A stretch of 64,000 bases of DNA, taken from NCBI GenBank assembly GCA_949752735.1, contig OX457044.1, forward strand, positions 19,767,521-19,831,520, read 5' to 3'. Under the pieces are notes generated by a model, which saw nothing but the letters and a program-made list of their open reading frames with translations, ran no database searches and was not told where the DNA came from. This DNA is from Lumbricus terrestris (taxonomy: Eukaryota; Annelida; Clitellata; Crassiclitellata; Lumbricidae). The position numbers and the translations under genes are program-made. Positions 1-11,987 of this stretch are shown in pieces (within the stretch, counting starts at the first letter, position 1; every line of letters starts with the position of its first letter).

Positions 1-192
1 TTGAAGGGGCGCTATATAAATGCTCTGAATGAATGAATGAATGAATGAGGTAAGATCAGACACGTTAGCGCCCCTTCAAGCTCCGAGGTTGGGAGCGCTT
101 CTGAGTAGTTTCTTGAAGGGGCGCTATATAAATGCTCTGAATGAATGAATGAATGAGTGAATGAATGAATGAATGAGGTAAGATCAGACACA
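1..192 (+). repeat. Two retroelement 3' tails with (AATG)n ends
   Basis: The phrase TTGAAGGGGCGCTATATAAA occurs twice (1-20 and 113-132), each time followed by an AATG microsatellite. Between them lies GGGAGCGCTTCTGAGTAG, the word that precedes this tail in SINEs and LINEs elsewhere in the window. These are 3' ends of retroelements, apparently one copy inserted beside another. No gene is seen here. Confidence 0.6.
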
Positions 193-542
193 TTAAGTTT
201 CTATGTGTCATAATTTATGTCAGTTTCATTCACCATTTACTTACCTCTATCAGTTACAGTTCTTCGAGCAGGGGTGCCAAACCTTTTTAGTGGCAGGCCA
301 ATGGCAATATTTTCCAGCGTGTGTAGTGCCAGGGTGATGAAGACGCCTGATCAAGATGATAGTATGAATCTTGAAGTGGCTGACCATTTTCAGCTTGTTT
401 TGGCGCAAAACTAGATCTTAAATGGTGCACTCTTTAGTTCACAAACTGTCAAATTATGCTTGAAAATCTTAATTTGATCTTCATTATCAGTCACGGACAT
501 TACACAGAACTCATCAAGCATTAAAACCTGCAAACTTGAAAT

Positions 543-548
543 TTTATT
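543..548 (-). promoter_or_regulatory. Candidate poly(A) signal overlapping the tentative stop codon
   Basis: On the minus strand AATAAA occupies 548-543 and contains the TAA stop (546-544) of the tentative last exon of the solenoid gene. An overlap of stop and poly(A) signal would be unusual and would leave almost no 3' UTR. It may be chance in AT-rich DNA. Confidence 0.25.
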
Positions 549-3500
549 CGCAATTTTCTTTAGTTCTTAGGCAAGGTTTCACGGGCGAAATACATTGTCG
601 GCGAGCCAGAAAGCTTTCGGGTCGGCTCTTTGACTCTTGCTTCAGAGGCAAAGTCCTGACTATGTTAGGTGTGTTGGCCACAGTCACTGCATAGAAATTA
701 TTTTGTTTACGATTACATGGGAGCAACCAACAACAAACAATTTTTAAAAAAAGAATTGACATGGCAAACCTTTGTCCACAAGGTTTTTGAGATCCATTAC
801 AGATATCCGAGGTGAAGACCAGAGATTCTGCTTTAAAGAACTGGACGAGAGATCTTTCGTCAGATCAACCAGACTAGGGCACCAGCTTGAGACCAAATTC
901 CGCAACACGAGCTTCAGCATCGCAGGGCTGCTACTGTTCTTAGCAACTGAAAAACGTTATCCAAACTAACTTATGATTAGTCACAAAAATAGATGACAAT
1001 AATGACAGCAATCAAACAAAACAATAGACAATATTAGACACAATAACAGTCTAAGCTATGTCTGTTTGTATATGCACTTGTTATGGCGTCCCTTCAAGCT
1101 CCCTACTCAGAGGCGCTCCCGACTACAGAGCGGACACTGCATCGGAGTTTCACGCCGAAGCACTGAGCAATTGCGAGTGAAGGATTTGCCAAAGGTCCCT
1201 ACATGGCAACTTGAGGTGGATTCGAACCTGCAACCCTTCGGCTGCAAGGCGACGAACATAACCATATGTTAGTTATTTTGAGTTTGACATGCAGCTGTTA
1301 AAGTTTATCTGGAATGATATTTTAGTTAATTTAATTTGTCATTTAAATCTTAGCAAAGTCATAATAATAATCTTCGCTTAATTTACAAAATGACCCAACG
1401 CATTATGTTAGCAATTTTTTTCATAGTACGAATGGATGACCAGGAATCTAACGATCAGTGGCCATGCAAGGCGCCCATCGTGTCCTAGTGTCAGCTCCCC
1501 AATGCCATCTGCCAAATGGAAGGTTGAGTGGACTTTTTTTGGAGGGTAGTGAGAAGCAATTCCACATCTGTGCACTCTTCCCGCCAGAGTTTTTACCATC
1601 ACCCAAGAATCCTCACCTGGACTACACTGGAGGCAAACGTTGATTAAATGGATAGGGCATATGCTAAGAGGAGACAAACTGGTAAAAACGGTGATAGAAG
1701 GAAAAATGGAGGGGAAAAGAACAAGAGGAAGACTACGATAGATGATGTTGGACACGCTGATGATGAGGATTGGATGCCTAAGCCTAAAGGAGAAAGCCCA
1801 GCGGAGGGAAGAGTGGCGACATTGGACAGCCGAACCTGTCTAGGGTCAGAGAACCAGAAGAAGAAGAAACGCTGATTGTCGCTCTACAAGTAACCATATC
1901 AGATTAGATATGCATCTTCTGGGTTTGCCATTGGCTTTTCAGACACAATTTTTACAGTGCTAGTCTAACATCATTGTTTGGAATACTAGAGAAAGGAATA
2001 AATAAATGAATGAACGAATGAGCAAATAAACGAACAACTGAATAAATGAAAGAATAAATGAATGGACAAATGAATGAATGCATGAACGAACGAACAAACG
2101 AATAGATAAAAATAACGAACAATAATTGAATGGATGCATAAATAAATAAATGAATGAATGAATGAACATGATAATTGCATGGTAAGCGTGGCAGCAAAAA
2201 GCACAGCTATGCAGCATGAGTACCGACCGATAAACTTGAAGATGACACTGGTTGCCTGGCGTACAGTTGACGCTGGATGCATGATGTGATGGTTGAATGC
2301 GTAGATGTAGCTGCTCCAGTTTGAAAGAAGGTAGCCAGAAGGAAAATGCTAGAACACGAAGAAATGGTAGACTATATCCAACATGCTCTATACATACTTT
2401 ACCAATTTAGTGCAATCACTTTAGGTACATAGTCTCAAGCCAGTTGATCCTTAATAAATAGAAGTCTGAGATGGTGCAACAGCGATAAGTAAGATTTCCT
2501 TCTACTAGTGGCCCCCAAGTGAGCTCAATGATACAAGCAATAACACTGGGCAATGGACATGCCCTGTAAGTTAGACTGGAACCACCTGGGGAGTCTTACC
2601 ATCTCAGTCCTGTACAGAGCTCCAGGCCCAACCTGGTCTATAAAATAGAGCAAAAGATGAAGCGCTTATAGGTTGTACATAAAACAATTAATAATATACT
2701 AAAAACAATGTTAATAATAATTAAGGCTGGTAACGATAATTTTTCAATAGTCAACTATTTAAGAATAAATGATTGATTAATAGCTAAATGCATTGTTTAA
2801 TTAGTAAAGACAAATTATGCAAAATTAACATCTTTCAATGTTTATCTTTCAATAGTATTATTCATATTTATAACAAATTATTAAATCAAAAAGTCTGGAG
2901 TTGGAAATCTCAGAGCATTTAAACAACATAAGCATCAATTTAGACTTGTATTTCACAAACAATACTACACTTAAAAGCTCACAGCGGAAAAAATAAAGAG
3001 CGATTAAATTTTTTTTAAACCATGAACAGTTTAAAATTGAACAAATGATTTGTTAGAATAATCTGTGTACTAAAAATGAATATGTGTACTAATTAATGCA
3101 TAATTAATTCCAGTCTGTCCTAGGGTCACAGGCAAAATGTTGCCTATGCCACTGGGAGAGGATAAAAATAAAGGTCATGGATCTGAAATGTACTGCCAGT
3201 GTAGTATGTAGTATGCATGTATGTGCACTTGTTATAGCGCCCCTTTAAGCTCCCTACTCAGAGACACTCCCGACTACAGAGCGGACACTGCATCGGAGTT
3301 TCACGCCGAAGCGCTGAGCAATTGCGAGTGAAGGACTTGCCCAAGGTCCTTACGCGGCGACTTGAGGTGGATTCGAACCTGCAACCCTTCAGCTGCAAGG
3401 TGACAACCATACCACTAGACCACCGCGCCCCACAATCAATACCTAACCATTAATGAGACAGCAGAGTTTCAATGGCTGACCTTAACGAGATGGACGCAGA

Positions 3501-5312
3501 GACCAAGAAGTCCCTCAGCCAGGTAGGCATCGAGAAACGAAAGGTCTGGCTTCAGTACAAATGGACAATGCTGCAACTGCGGTTCCACAGAAGACACGGA
3601 TGAGTGATCAGTCAGTTTCTACACCGTGATTCAAAAAAAAGTAAGCCAAATTATTTTTCGTATATCTCCAATGCCTGATGACATATCACGCTAAAATTTT
3701 CAAAATATTTAGAGAATTGGACCAAGAATGTGATTCCAAAATTTCATGAGATAATGTTGAACGGATAAAAAGATATGTATCTTTCAACTTCATATGACGA
3801 AATTTCAGTTTACAAGCAATTTTCTGTTAGATTCAATAAAATGTGAGTCAAACTTTTTCAGTGTCTTCATGGCCTGATAATTAATCATGCTAAAAAATTT
3901 CCCAATGTTTAGAGAATTGAATCAAGAATGGGATTCCAAAATATCAAGTCATAAATTTGAACGGATAGAAAGATATGAATATTTCAACTTTATCTCCCGA
4001 AACTTCAGTTTTCAGCAAGTCTGTTATGGTGTTCTTGCGGTTTCGACGCTTGATAGTTCCCAATTTTGGTCTTCAGTGACCCTGGAGTAAAAATTAATGG
4101 ATCCTATTATCGCGGCGTTTTGCTGTCACAACATCCTCTATCTGTAATCAGAAATTTAGCCCCCAGAAGGCTGGTTTTTTCAACAGGACAGTGCCCCAGC
4201 CCACAGAGCCAAGGAAACATGCATTGAAATGCTGACGAGAGAGATGCCAGACTTCATTTCTCCCACATTATGGCTTCCGAACAGCCCAGATTTGAATCCT
4301 GTCGACCATAAAGTGTAGAGCTTGATGCAAGACCGAGTAGTTAACAATCCATGGTATAAGCGATCTGAAGTAGCGCTTGATGGAAGTGTGAGATGACCTG
4401 GACCAGCGGATAATCGACGATGCTGCTGCCCAATGGCGCCAGCGCCTCCAGGCTTGCGTGCAAGCAGGAGGAGGACATTTTGAGCATCTTATTTAATTAA
4501 ATAATCAAATCAAACTGTGGGAATCATATTGTTATTCAATTATCTACATATCTGGAAAATTTTAGCATGATTAGTCATCAGGCATTAGAGATATAAGAAA
4601 AAGAGTTTGACTTACATTTTATTGAATCTAACAGAAAATTGCTTGTAAACTGAAATTTCGGCATATGAAGTTGAAAGATACATATCTTTTTATCCGTTCA
4701 ACGTTATCTCTTGAAATTTTGGAATCATATTCTTGGTCCAATTCTCTAAATATTTAGAAAATTTTAGCATGATATGTCATCAGGCATTGGAGATATTTGA
4801 AAAACATTTTGGCTTACTTTTTTTTGAATCACGGTGTAGAAATCGTTTTTAAACACAACCAACTAAAGACTGCATCGCATATTCGTTAACTGGATATGAA
4901 ATCTGCTGTAAAAAATGCAGCAATTAACAATGGATAGAGATTTAACTGTTATGAGCGTAGAGTCTATTCTCTGCAATGGTCTTTTTGTTGTGGTTTAATG
5001 GATCAGGCAACTTATGGGCTTGCCCATCTCTGTATCGTTTAAACAAAACCAAATAAATAAGGTCTAAGACATCCACACTGATCTTTTCCATACAATGCCC
5101 CATCTTCTTCCTATGTTTCTTATTATTATTTTAGACTTATTATTATTCTTTATTATCATTGGCTTTATCATCAACACAAGAAACAGTTCTTGACACATGC
5201 ACAGTCACAGAGAAATGGTTAGTCAGTAACTCAGTATGTAGGCAAGTACGCACACTCATATATATTATATATATATATGTGTGTGTTTACTCATGTATGT
5301 GTGCTATACATT

Positions 5313-5353
<41 letters not shown>

Positions 5354-8300
5354 ACTCATGTATATATGCTATACATTTATCTATGTATGCATGTAAGTAT
5401 GACATTGTATGTATTTATACATATATATGTATTATGTACATTGTACCTATAAGTATGTACCTATACCCTATATGCTAATTATGCTTATTTGAATTCATGT
5501 ACATAATTATGTACCTATGCACATCCTTTACAGCACATTTTAGGACTCAACATAAAAGTGCACCTTATCAAGCCATGCCTAATCTTGTCTCCTATGAACT
5601 TCCGTTCATTTCCTCTTTTTCCTTTCTACCAGTTTCACTGTACTCATTTAAAAATAACAGATTTCTTTCATGAATTCAAACAATACCTCATCCGAAGACT
5701 TCAATTCAGAACTTGAATTCTGACACAGCTGAGAGATCGTTGTTTGAAATGACGATAGAACCTCCTGAGAAAAAAACCGAAATCAACTGCAACTTTCACA
5801 AAACTGTTCTGAGAAAAGCCTCACTTTATACTATAAAACAAATTATCAATTGGGTGCATCAAACATTACATGAGAATGTATGAGATAATTTGCAACTTTG
5901 ATAACTTTTAAAACTTTGGTAACTTTGATAACTTTGGTAACTTTGATAACTTTGATAACTTTTATAATTTTGATAACTTTGTTTCATAAATCTCTCAAGT
6001 ATTTTTTCTTTTGCTGTGGCTGGGTTGGAGTGCTCCTGAGTAGCTTTCTTAAAGGGACGCTGTAGAAGTCCATACAATGCATGAATGAATAAATGACTTA
6101 CCTTGAACTGCGAGCGAGATATGTAGAGTGAGTAGGCTTTGATGGTATGCTCTCGTACCGTGAGTTGAGCATCCGCAAGCAGCTTGTAGACGAGCTGAGG
6201 CATTCGTTGGCTAATAAACTCAGGCATCACGTTAACTTCTCCTTCTCCAAACTTCAACCAAATAAATGGAAGAACGTGCTTACAAAACATTAGGCATAAC
6301 AACAATTAAAAATAGCCAAAAATTAATTAAAAATATTAATGTCACAATAAGATTAGCATAATTAACAGGCTTTCCACTACAAACTGAAGTCTCACCCTTT
6401 TAAGAACCCTGATCCATTTGATCCTTGGCCATTTAAGCATTCCTGCCCTCAGAGAAACTTGCATTAATTAAGAACTGCGCAGCCTAGTCTCTGGTCAACC
6501 TCTCCAGTGCGACACAGTGCTCGTGAATAAATGGGTGCCCTGCACTTAAGCTTTAAGGTAGCAACTTGGAAATTAGGAGTTTACGGTCATGATTGATAAG
6601 AGCAAGAACAGAACACCACAAAACTTAAAATCAACCATTCCCCATACTTCTCCTCCCCACAGTTCCCTCCATCTCCACTTCCACCCCTCTTTTTCCCACA
6701 CCTTTCTCCTACCTTCCCTTTCTCTTCTCTCCCCTTCCCTCCCTCCCCTCACTCATGATAGTCTGTCGCTATCTATGGCATGACGCAGTGAAAAAAAGTG
6801 AAATGCAACTGGCAGATAGGATGGACATTTCTGTTCTATTACACAATTGATGAACAATGATGATATGTGAGCAAATGAATAATTTATTATAGATCTAGGA
6901 TAGAGTGTAATGAAAGCAGTGCTAATAAACCTTGAGTATAGATTCTGCCTTTGGTGAAGGGATATCCTGGCTGGAGCGGTCATCCAGGACAGATCCAATC
7001 CATCGAAATCTTCGGATAACACAACTGATGCCTACACGGTTAAAGTTAAAAGATGAGATAAGAATATTCTTTAATAGACCAATTGCTATCCACATTTCTG
7101 CTACAGTTAAAAGATGAGATAAGATAAGAATATTCTTTAATAGACAAATTGCTATCCACATTTAAGAGAAACAGGTAAAAGACAAGACAAGATAAGAATA
7201 TTCTCGAATAGACCAAGTACCATCCACATTTAAGAGAAACAGGTAAAAGACAAGATAAGATAAGAATATTTTTGAATAGACCAATTATCATCCACATTTA
7301 AGAGAAACGGGTAAAAGACAAGATAAGATAAGAATATTCTTGAATAGACCAATTACCATCCACATTTAAGAGAAACAGGTAAAAGACAAGACAAGATAAT
7401 AATATTCTTTAATAGACCAGTTGCTATCCACATTTCTGCTAAAGTTAAAAGACAATATAAGATAAGAATATTCTAATAGACCAATTGCTATCCACACTTC
7501 TGTTAAAGTTAATAGACAATATAAGATAAGAATATTCTTTAATAGACCAGTTGCTATACACATTTCTGCTACAGTTAAAGACAAGATAAGATCAGAATAT
7601 TTTTTATAGATCAATTACCATCTGCATTTTTGGTGCACAGACATGGCATAATAAATGCACATCATTTATCGTGCCAATCCATAGTCAAATGCTTCAAAAT
7701 AGCACACACAATCCTAAATCCAATATAAATATATTCTTATGATGACCAGCTATTTATAACTGCACCTTGGTTTATATGAAATTTAAACGCATCCTTGCTA
7801 AAAATGATTTTCTCGTTAGGTTATGCACCCTAGGGATAATCCACTCTTGCGTTAAGCAATCTCTGATAATCACAGACAATACAAATACAATCAAGTACAA
7901 CACAGCATTTACATGGAGACAGTTCTGCTCTTACGCTATCCAGTCTTATTTCCACTTCACATCTTTTAACTTTGACATACATAATATTCATGTATTTTTA
8001 TTATTATTATTGTATCAAAAATTTTTATACAGCACCTCTCATAGAATGACTTGTCATAGGCGCTCTCAGCATGGAAACTCATCCGGGGGGAAAAATAAAT
8101 GCCTTTAAAGAATGAGAGATCGATGAAGAAATAGGAGTCGTTAGTTTCACACTTTTTAAAGTCAAGTCCCAGATATTAAAGCATGCAAAGATCGGTTTGG
8201 CTATAAGATGGCCGTAGTCGCCATAGTTCCTCTTGAAGCAGCTGGAACATCCCTTCCTCCCATTAGATGAAGGGTAAGTGCAAGATATACACAGTTCTTT

Positions 8301-11300
8301 AAGGCATAACACACATATATGTATGTATGTATAATTGTATATGAATATTTATACAGTGCCTTACATTAACCTCATGAAGGCACATATCCAACCTACGTTG
8401 CATTAAACATTTCGTACTGCAAGTTTTTTTATTAGCATGCAATTCTTGACAAACTCTGCAGTTCGAAATGGATTTGTGCAGTTATAGAAACATTTCTATG
8501 CAGCTAGAAATAGTAAAAAGATCATTGTCATCAGAGTGTCAGTAATTTACCATGGAGGATGGGAAGCGAAAGGAAAGGCTGTGCAATTCTAAAAAAAATA
8601 TTTTAAAAAGCCCTGTCATACTGTAAAATAGAAGTAAGGGTGCTTGTATGTTGAGAAAATTCAAGGTAACACTCTAAGATACAGTCAGGTGGTAACCAAC
8701 AACCTACCCATGACAGCGCCCTCCCTTGCCTGCCAGCCTCTTTCCGGATCTTGGCAGATCTAAAAACGATAAACAGTCATTGAATTATGGCAATGAAATT
8801 CTTCATCACAATATCATATTTAATTGATATTTACCTTAAGGCTTAAATAGTTCCTCAACAAAGGGGAAACTGGCCTTTTCCTGCGAAAATAGAGTTTCAA
8901 TCAAGTGGGCATCATTCAGAAAGATGGTCAAGAAGGCATTTATGTATAATAATGATGGTTACTATCATCATCATTACCAGCAGTAGCAGACTAATAAGCA
9001 TCAGCTTTATCATCACCACAATCATCATCATCATCGTCATCATCATCATTATCATGGAAGGAAAGACCACAAAACAACTTTTAACATCTTTCCTCCGCAT
9101 TGGTGTCGCCAAATTCTGCGAAAATGTTGTAACAGAAACCAGATCAAAAGGAAACAGAATAACCAGAGAGTGCTGCTGCTGCTGCTGCATTGTCTGTAAG
9201 CAACGCAAGCTGAAACAAAATCTAGACGGATGTATTATTCACCACCATGCCAGCTCTCTCACAAGCTATGTCTCACTGCCATTATCTCTCACTAGTTACT
9301 CTCACATTATTTATTATTAACACGCATCTGTGATCTAACGACTATGCACTAACCCTGCCGTCAGGTCGGGAGTGCCCGAGGAATTTCTCTTGAAGTGGCA
9401 CTATATAAATTCACAATTACAATGAGCACATGAATCAATTGGTCACCCTGTTCCACATTCTCGGTCAGAGATCCGCTATTTCATAAACTACATTTGATTT
9501 TATTTTTCTATTTGATTTAGAAATCAGCTCACCAAAACCAGCGTCATGAAGACGTCTTTGAGCTGATGCATGCTAAAGAACTCGCAGACATGACAGAGGC
9601 GAACGACGCAACTGTTTCGAATCAATGACCAAATATCCACCAGAGCCGTGACGATTATTTCCTGCTCAATGATTAAAACAACATTGCACAACAACGTTCA
9701 AGATATTAATAATAATAATCAACTAAATGTGTACAGAAATCCATGTACAGCTTTTATATAGCATCCGTACCTAAAGAGATGGCTCTGTTGTGGAGGTACT
9801 ATTTAAAAATTTGGACCCTAATAACAAAATCGATGTTCAGTTTGTTATTATGATGGCATTATTAGGTAAAATTTGATCATGCAGTCTTGGCCTCATGGAA
9901 TAGGGCTGAGGTCTCAACAATGGGAGGAGTGGGTTCAACAGTAACAACAACTGATCCGCTATTTCATCAACTACCTTTAATTTTTCTTTTAGGTGTGGTG
10001 GTGCAGTGGGTATGTTCGTTGCCTTGCAGCCGAAGGGTTGCAAGTTTGAATCCACCTCAAGTCGCCGCGTAGGGACCTTGGGCAAGTCCTTCACTCGCAA
10101 TTGCTCAGCGCTACGGTGTGAAACTCCGATGCAGTGTCCGCTCTGTAGTCGGGAGCGCCTCTGAGTAGTGAGCTTGAAGGGGCGCTATAACAAGTGCAAA
10201 TACAAACAAACAACAACAATTTCTATGACGAAGCAACGCAGCGTTAATTTTTTACAGAAAGCTACTAGTCAGTCAGGCTGCATGATTATTGTTTGAGGCC
10301 ATTGCGTAGAGTTAATTTATTTTGAAAATTTTATACAGCACCCTTCAGGGTACGCTACTCAGAAGCGCTCCCGGCCAAACCACGGCTAAATAAGACAATT
10401 TTGAGGTTTTTACAAAACCGAATTGAGTGACACCCCTGGGAACATGACAACATGTCAGATGTCTTTATGACATTGATCCATTAGGTGCTAATTGTTGCTG
10501 ACGATCACTATTTTAGAGGCCTGATTATGATGATGACAGTGACAATGATAACCCGTATGACTGTATGATGTCGATAAATGCAGATAATAAGAATTCTACC
10601 TTGATAATAATGAAAAGATCAGGAGGAAGTCCCTCCTCTTCCGATCGATTCGCCAAAACCCAATCCATGACGTGAATTATCGTACGATTTCTGACAACTG
10701 GTTTACTGTGAGCTGCAGAACAATCACGTGGTGCAGTTAGGACACACACAGATTTATTAATTCAGCTATAGTAGAACAATCAATTTAAACGAATGAATGT
10801 CAAGATGAATGTCATTGAAAGGTCTGTAACTGAGTGAAAGAGACTGGGAGCCGAGTCATTATGGGTTCAGTGATGAACTGGCAGACTTCTCAATAACCTA
10901 TTAAAGATCGCCGTAAATTCATCTTGCGTATTCTGCATAAGCATATCTACTAACATATTCAATCAATCAATCAATCACATAAATTTATATAGCGCCCCTT
11001 CAAGATCTCTACTCAGAGGCGCTCCCAACCCAGGCCTGATCAAAAAGAAAGGTCTTGAGAAGACGGTAGAAAGAGCCAGAAGAGTCCCGGGGAAGCGAAC
11101 GGAGAGCCGCAGGGAGGCCATTCCAGATAGCTGGACCCACCACGGAAAATGCTCTACGCTGCATAGTAGCGGTACGACAAAAAGGGACAAGATAGTCATC
11201 GCGGGCAGCTGACCGCAGCGAACGACGGCCCAGAGAAACCGAGACTGGAGTAAAAAGCTCACATAGGTAGGATGGAGCTTGAGACAAAATGCAGCGCCAA

Positions 11301-11919
11301 GCAATAGACGACACTCTATAAGCAATGTGTTGCTGCAGTGGGAGCCAGTGGAGGTCGTCCCTCATGAAGGCAGAAACGTGAGCAAACCGGGAAATGCCAC
11401 CAACCAAGCGTGCTGCATTGTTGTGCTGCATATTGTTTCATCGATGGTTTGTGACTATCTCCCCAATGCCCCGAACAATATTAACTATTTAGATTTTATC
11501 TGTGTCAGCTTAGTTACTTAAAATAAACAAATTGAATTGAATGGCTGTAATCATCAGCGGTTGTAACTGTACCGTATTTGTAAAAGTAATTATAATAATT
11601 TTTTATAGCATCAACAGTAGCAACTAGCAAGCCACTTCTATGATACTTTGCACCCAATGCCGAATACCAGTGCAAATGCTCAGTGCTATGTAGCATGCAC
11701 ATTTTAGAGGTTTGAATCCATTCATGATGTCCCAATAAAAAAAATACCAACCTCAAGTTTGAGTCGTGTAACATTCAGAGAAAAGGTCAGATTTCATCCG
11801 AAAGTCATGAAAGAAAAATCAATGAAAATACAAGTAAGATCACCAGAAAAGGACAAGAATTAGCAGGAACGTTGAGCTGCTTGAAAGGTGCTATATAAAG
11901 TGTTTACTAACTATGATTG

Positions 11920-11987
<68 letters not shown>

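Noticed and set aside
3472..3603. 43-codon frame starting MADLNEMDAETKK
   Set aside because: The composition looks coding and a GT follows KKSLSQ, so it could be a relic exon. It sits between a SINE and a mariner element, has no partner exon that I could find, and lies inside the intron of a gene on the other strand.
7040..7625. Possible CRISPR-like array of regular repeats
   Set aside because: The context is a eukaryotic intron; the units are contiguous and diverged, without unique spacers. It is a minisatellite.
8836..8885. Possible extra minus-strand exon (GAAAAGGCCAGTTTCCCC after CGCAG, ending CTTAAG|GTAAAT)
   Set aside because: In the phase required by the neighbouring exons it contains a stop; the exons on either side already join in phase without it. 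It could be a poison exon, but there is no evidence.
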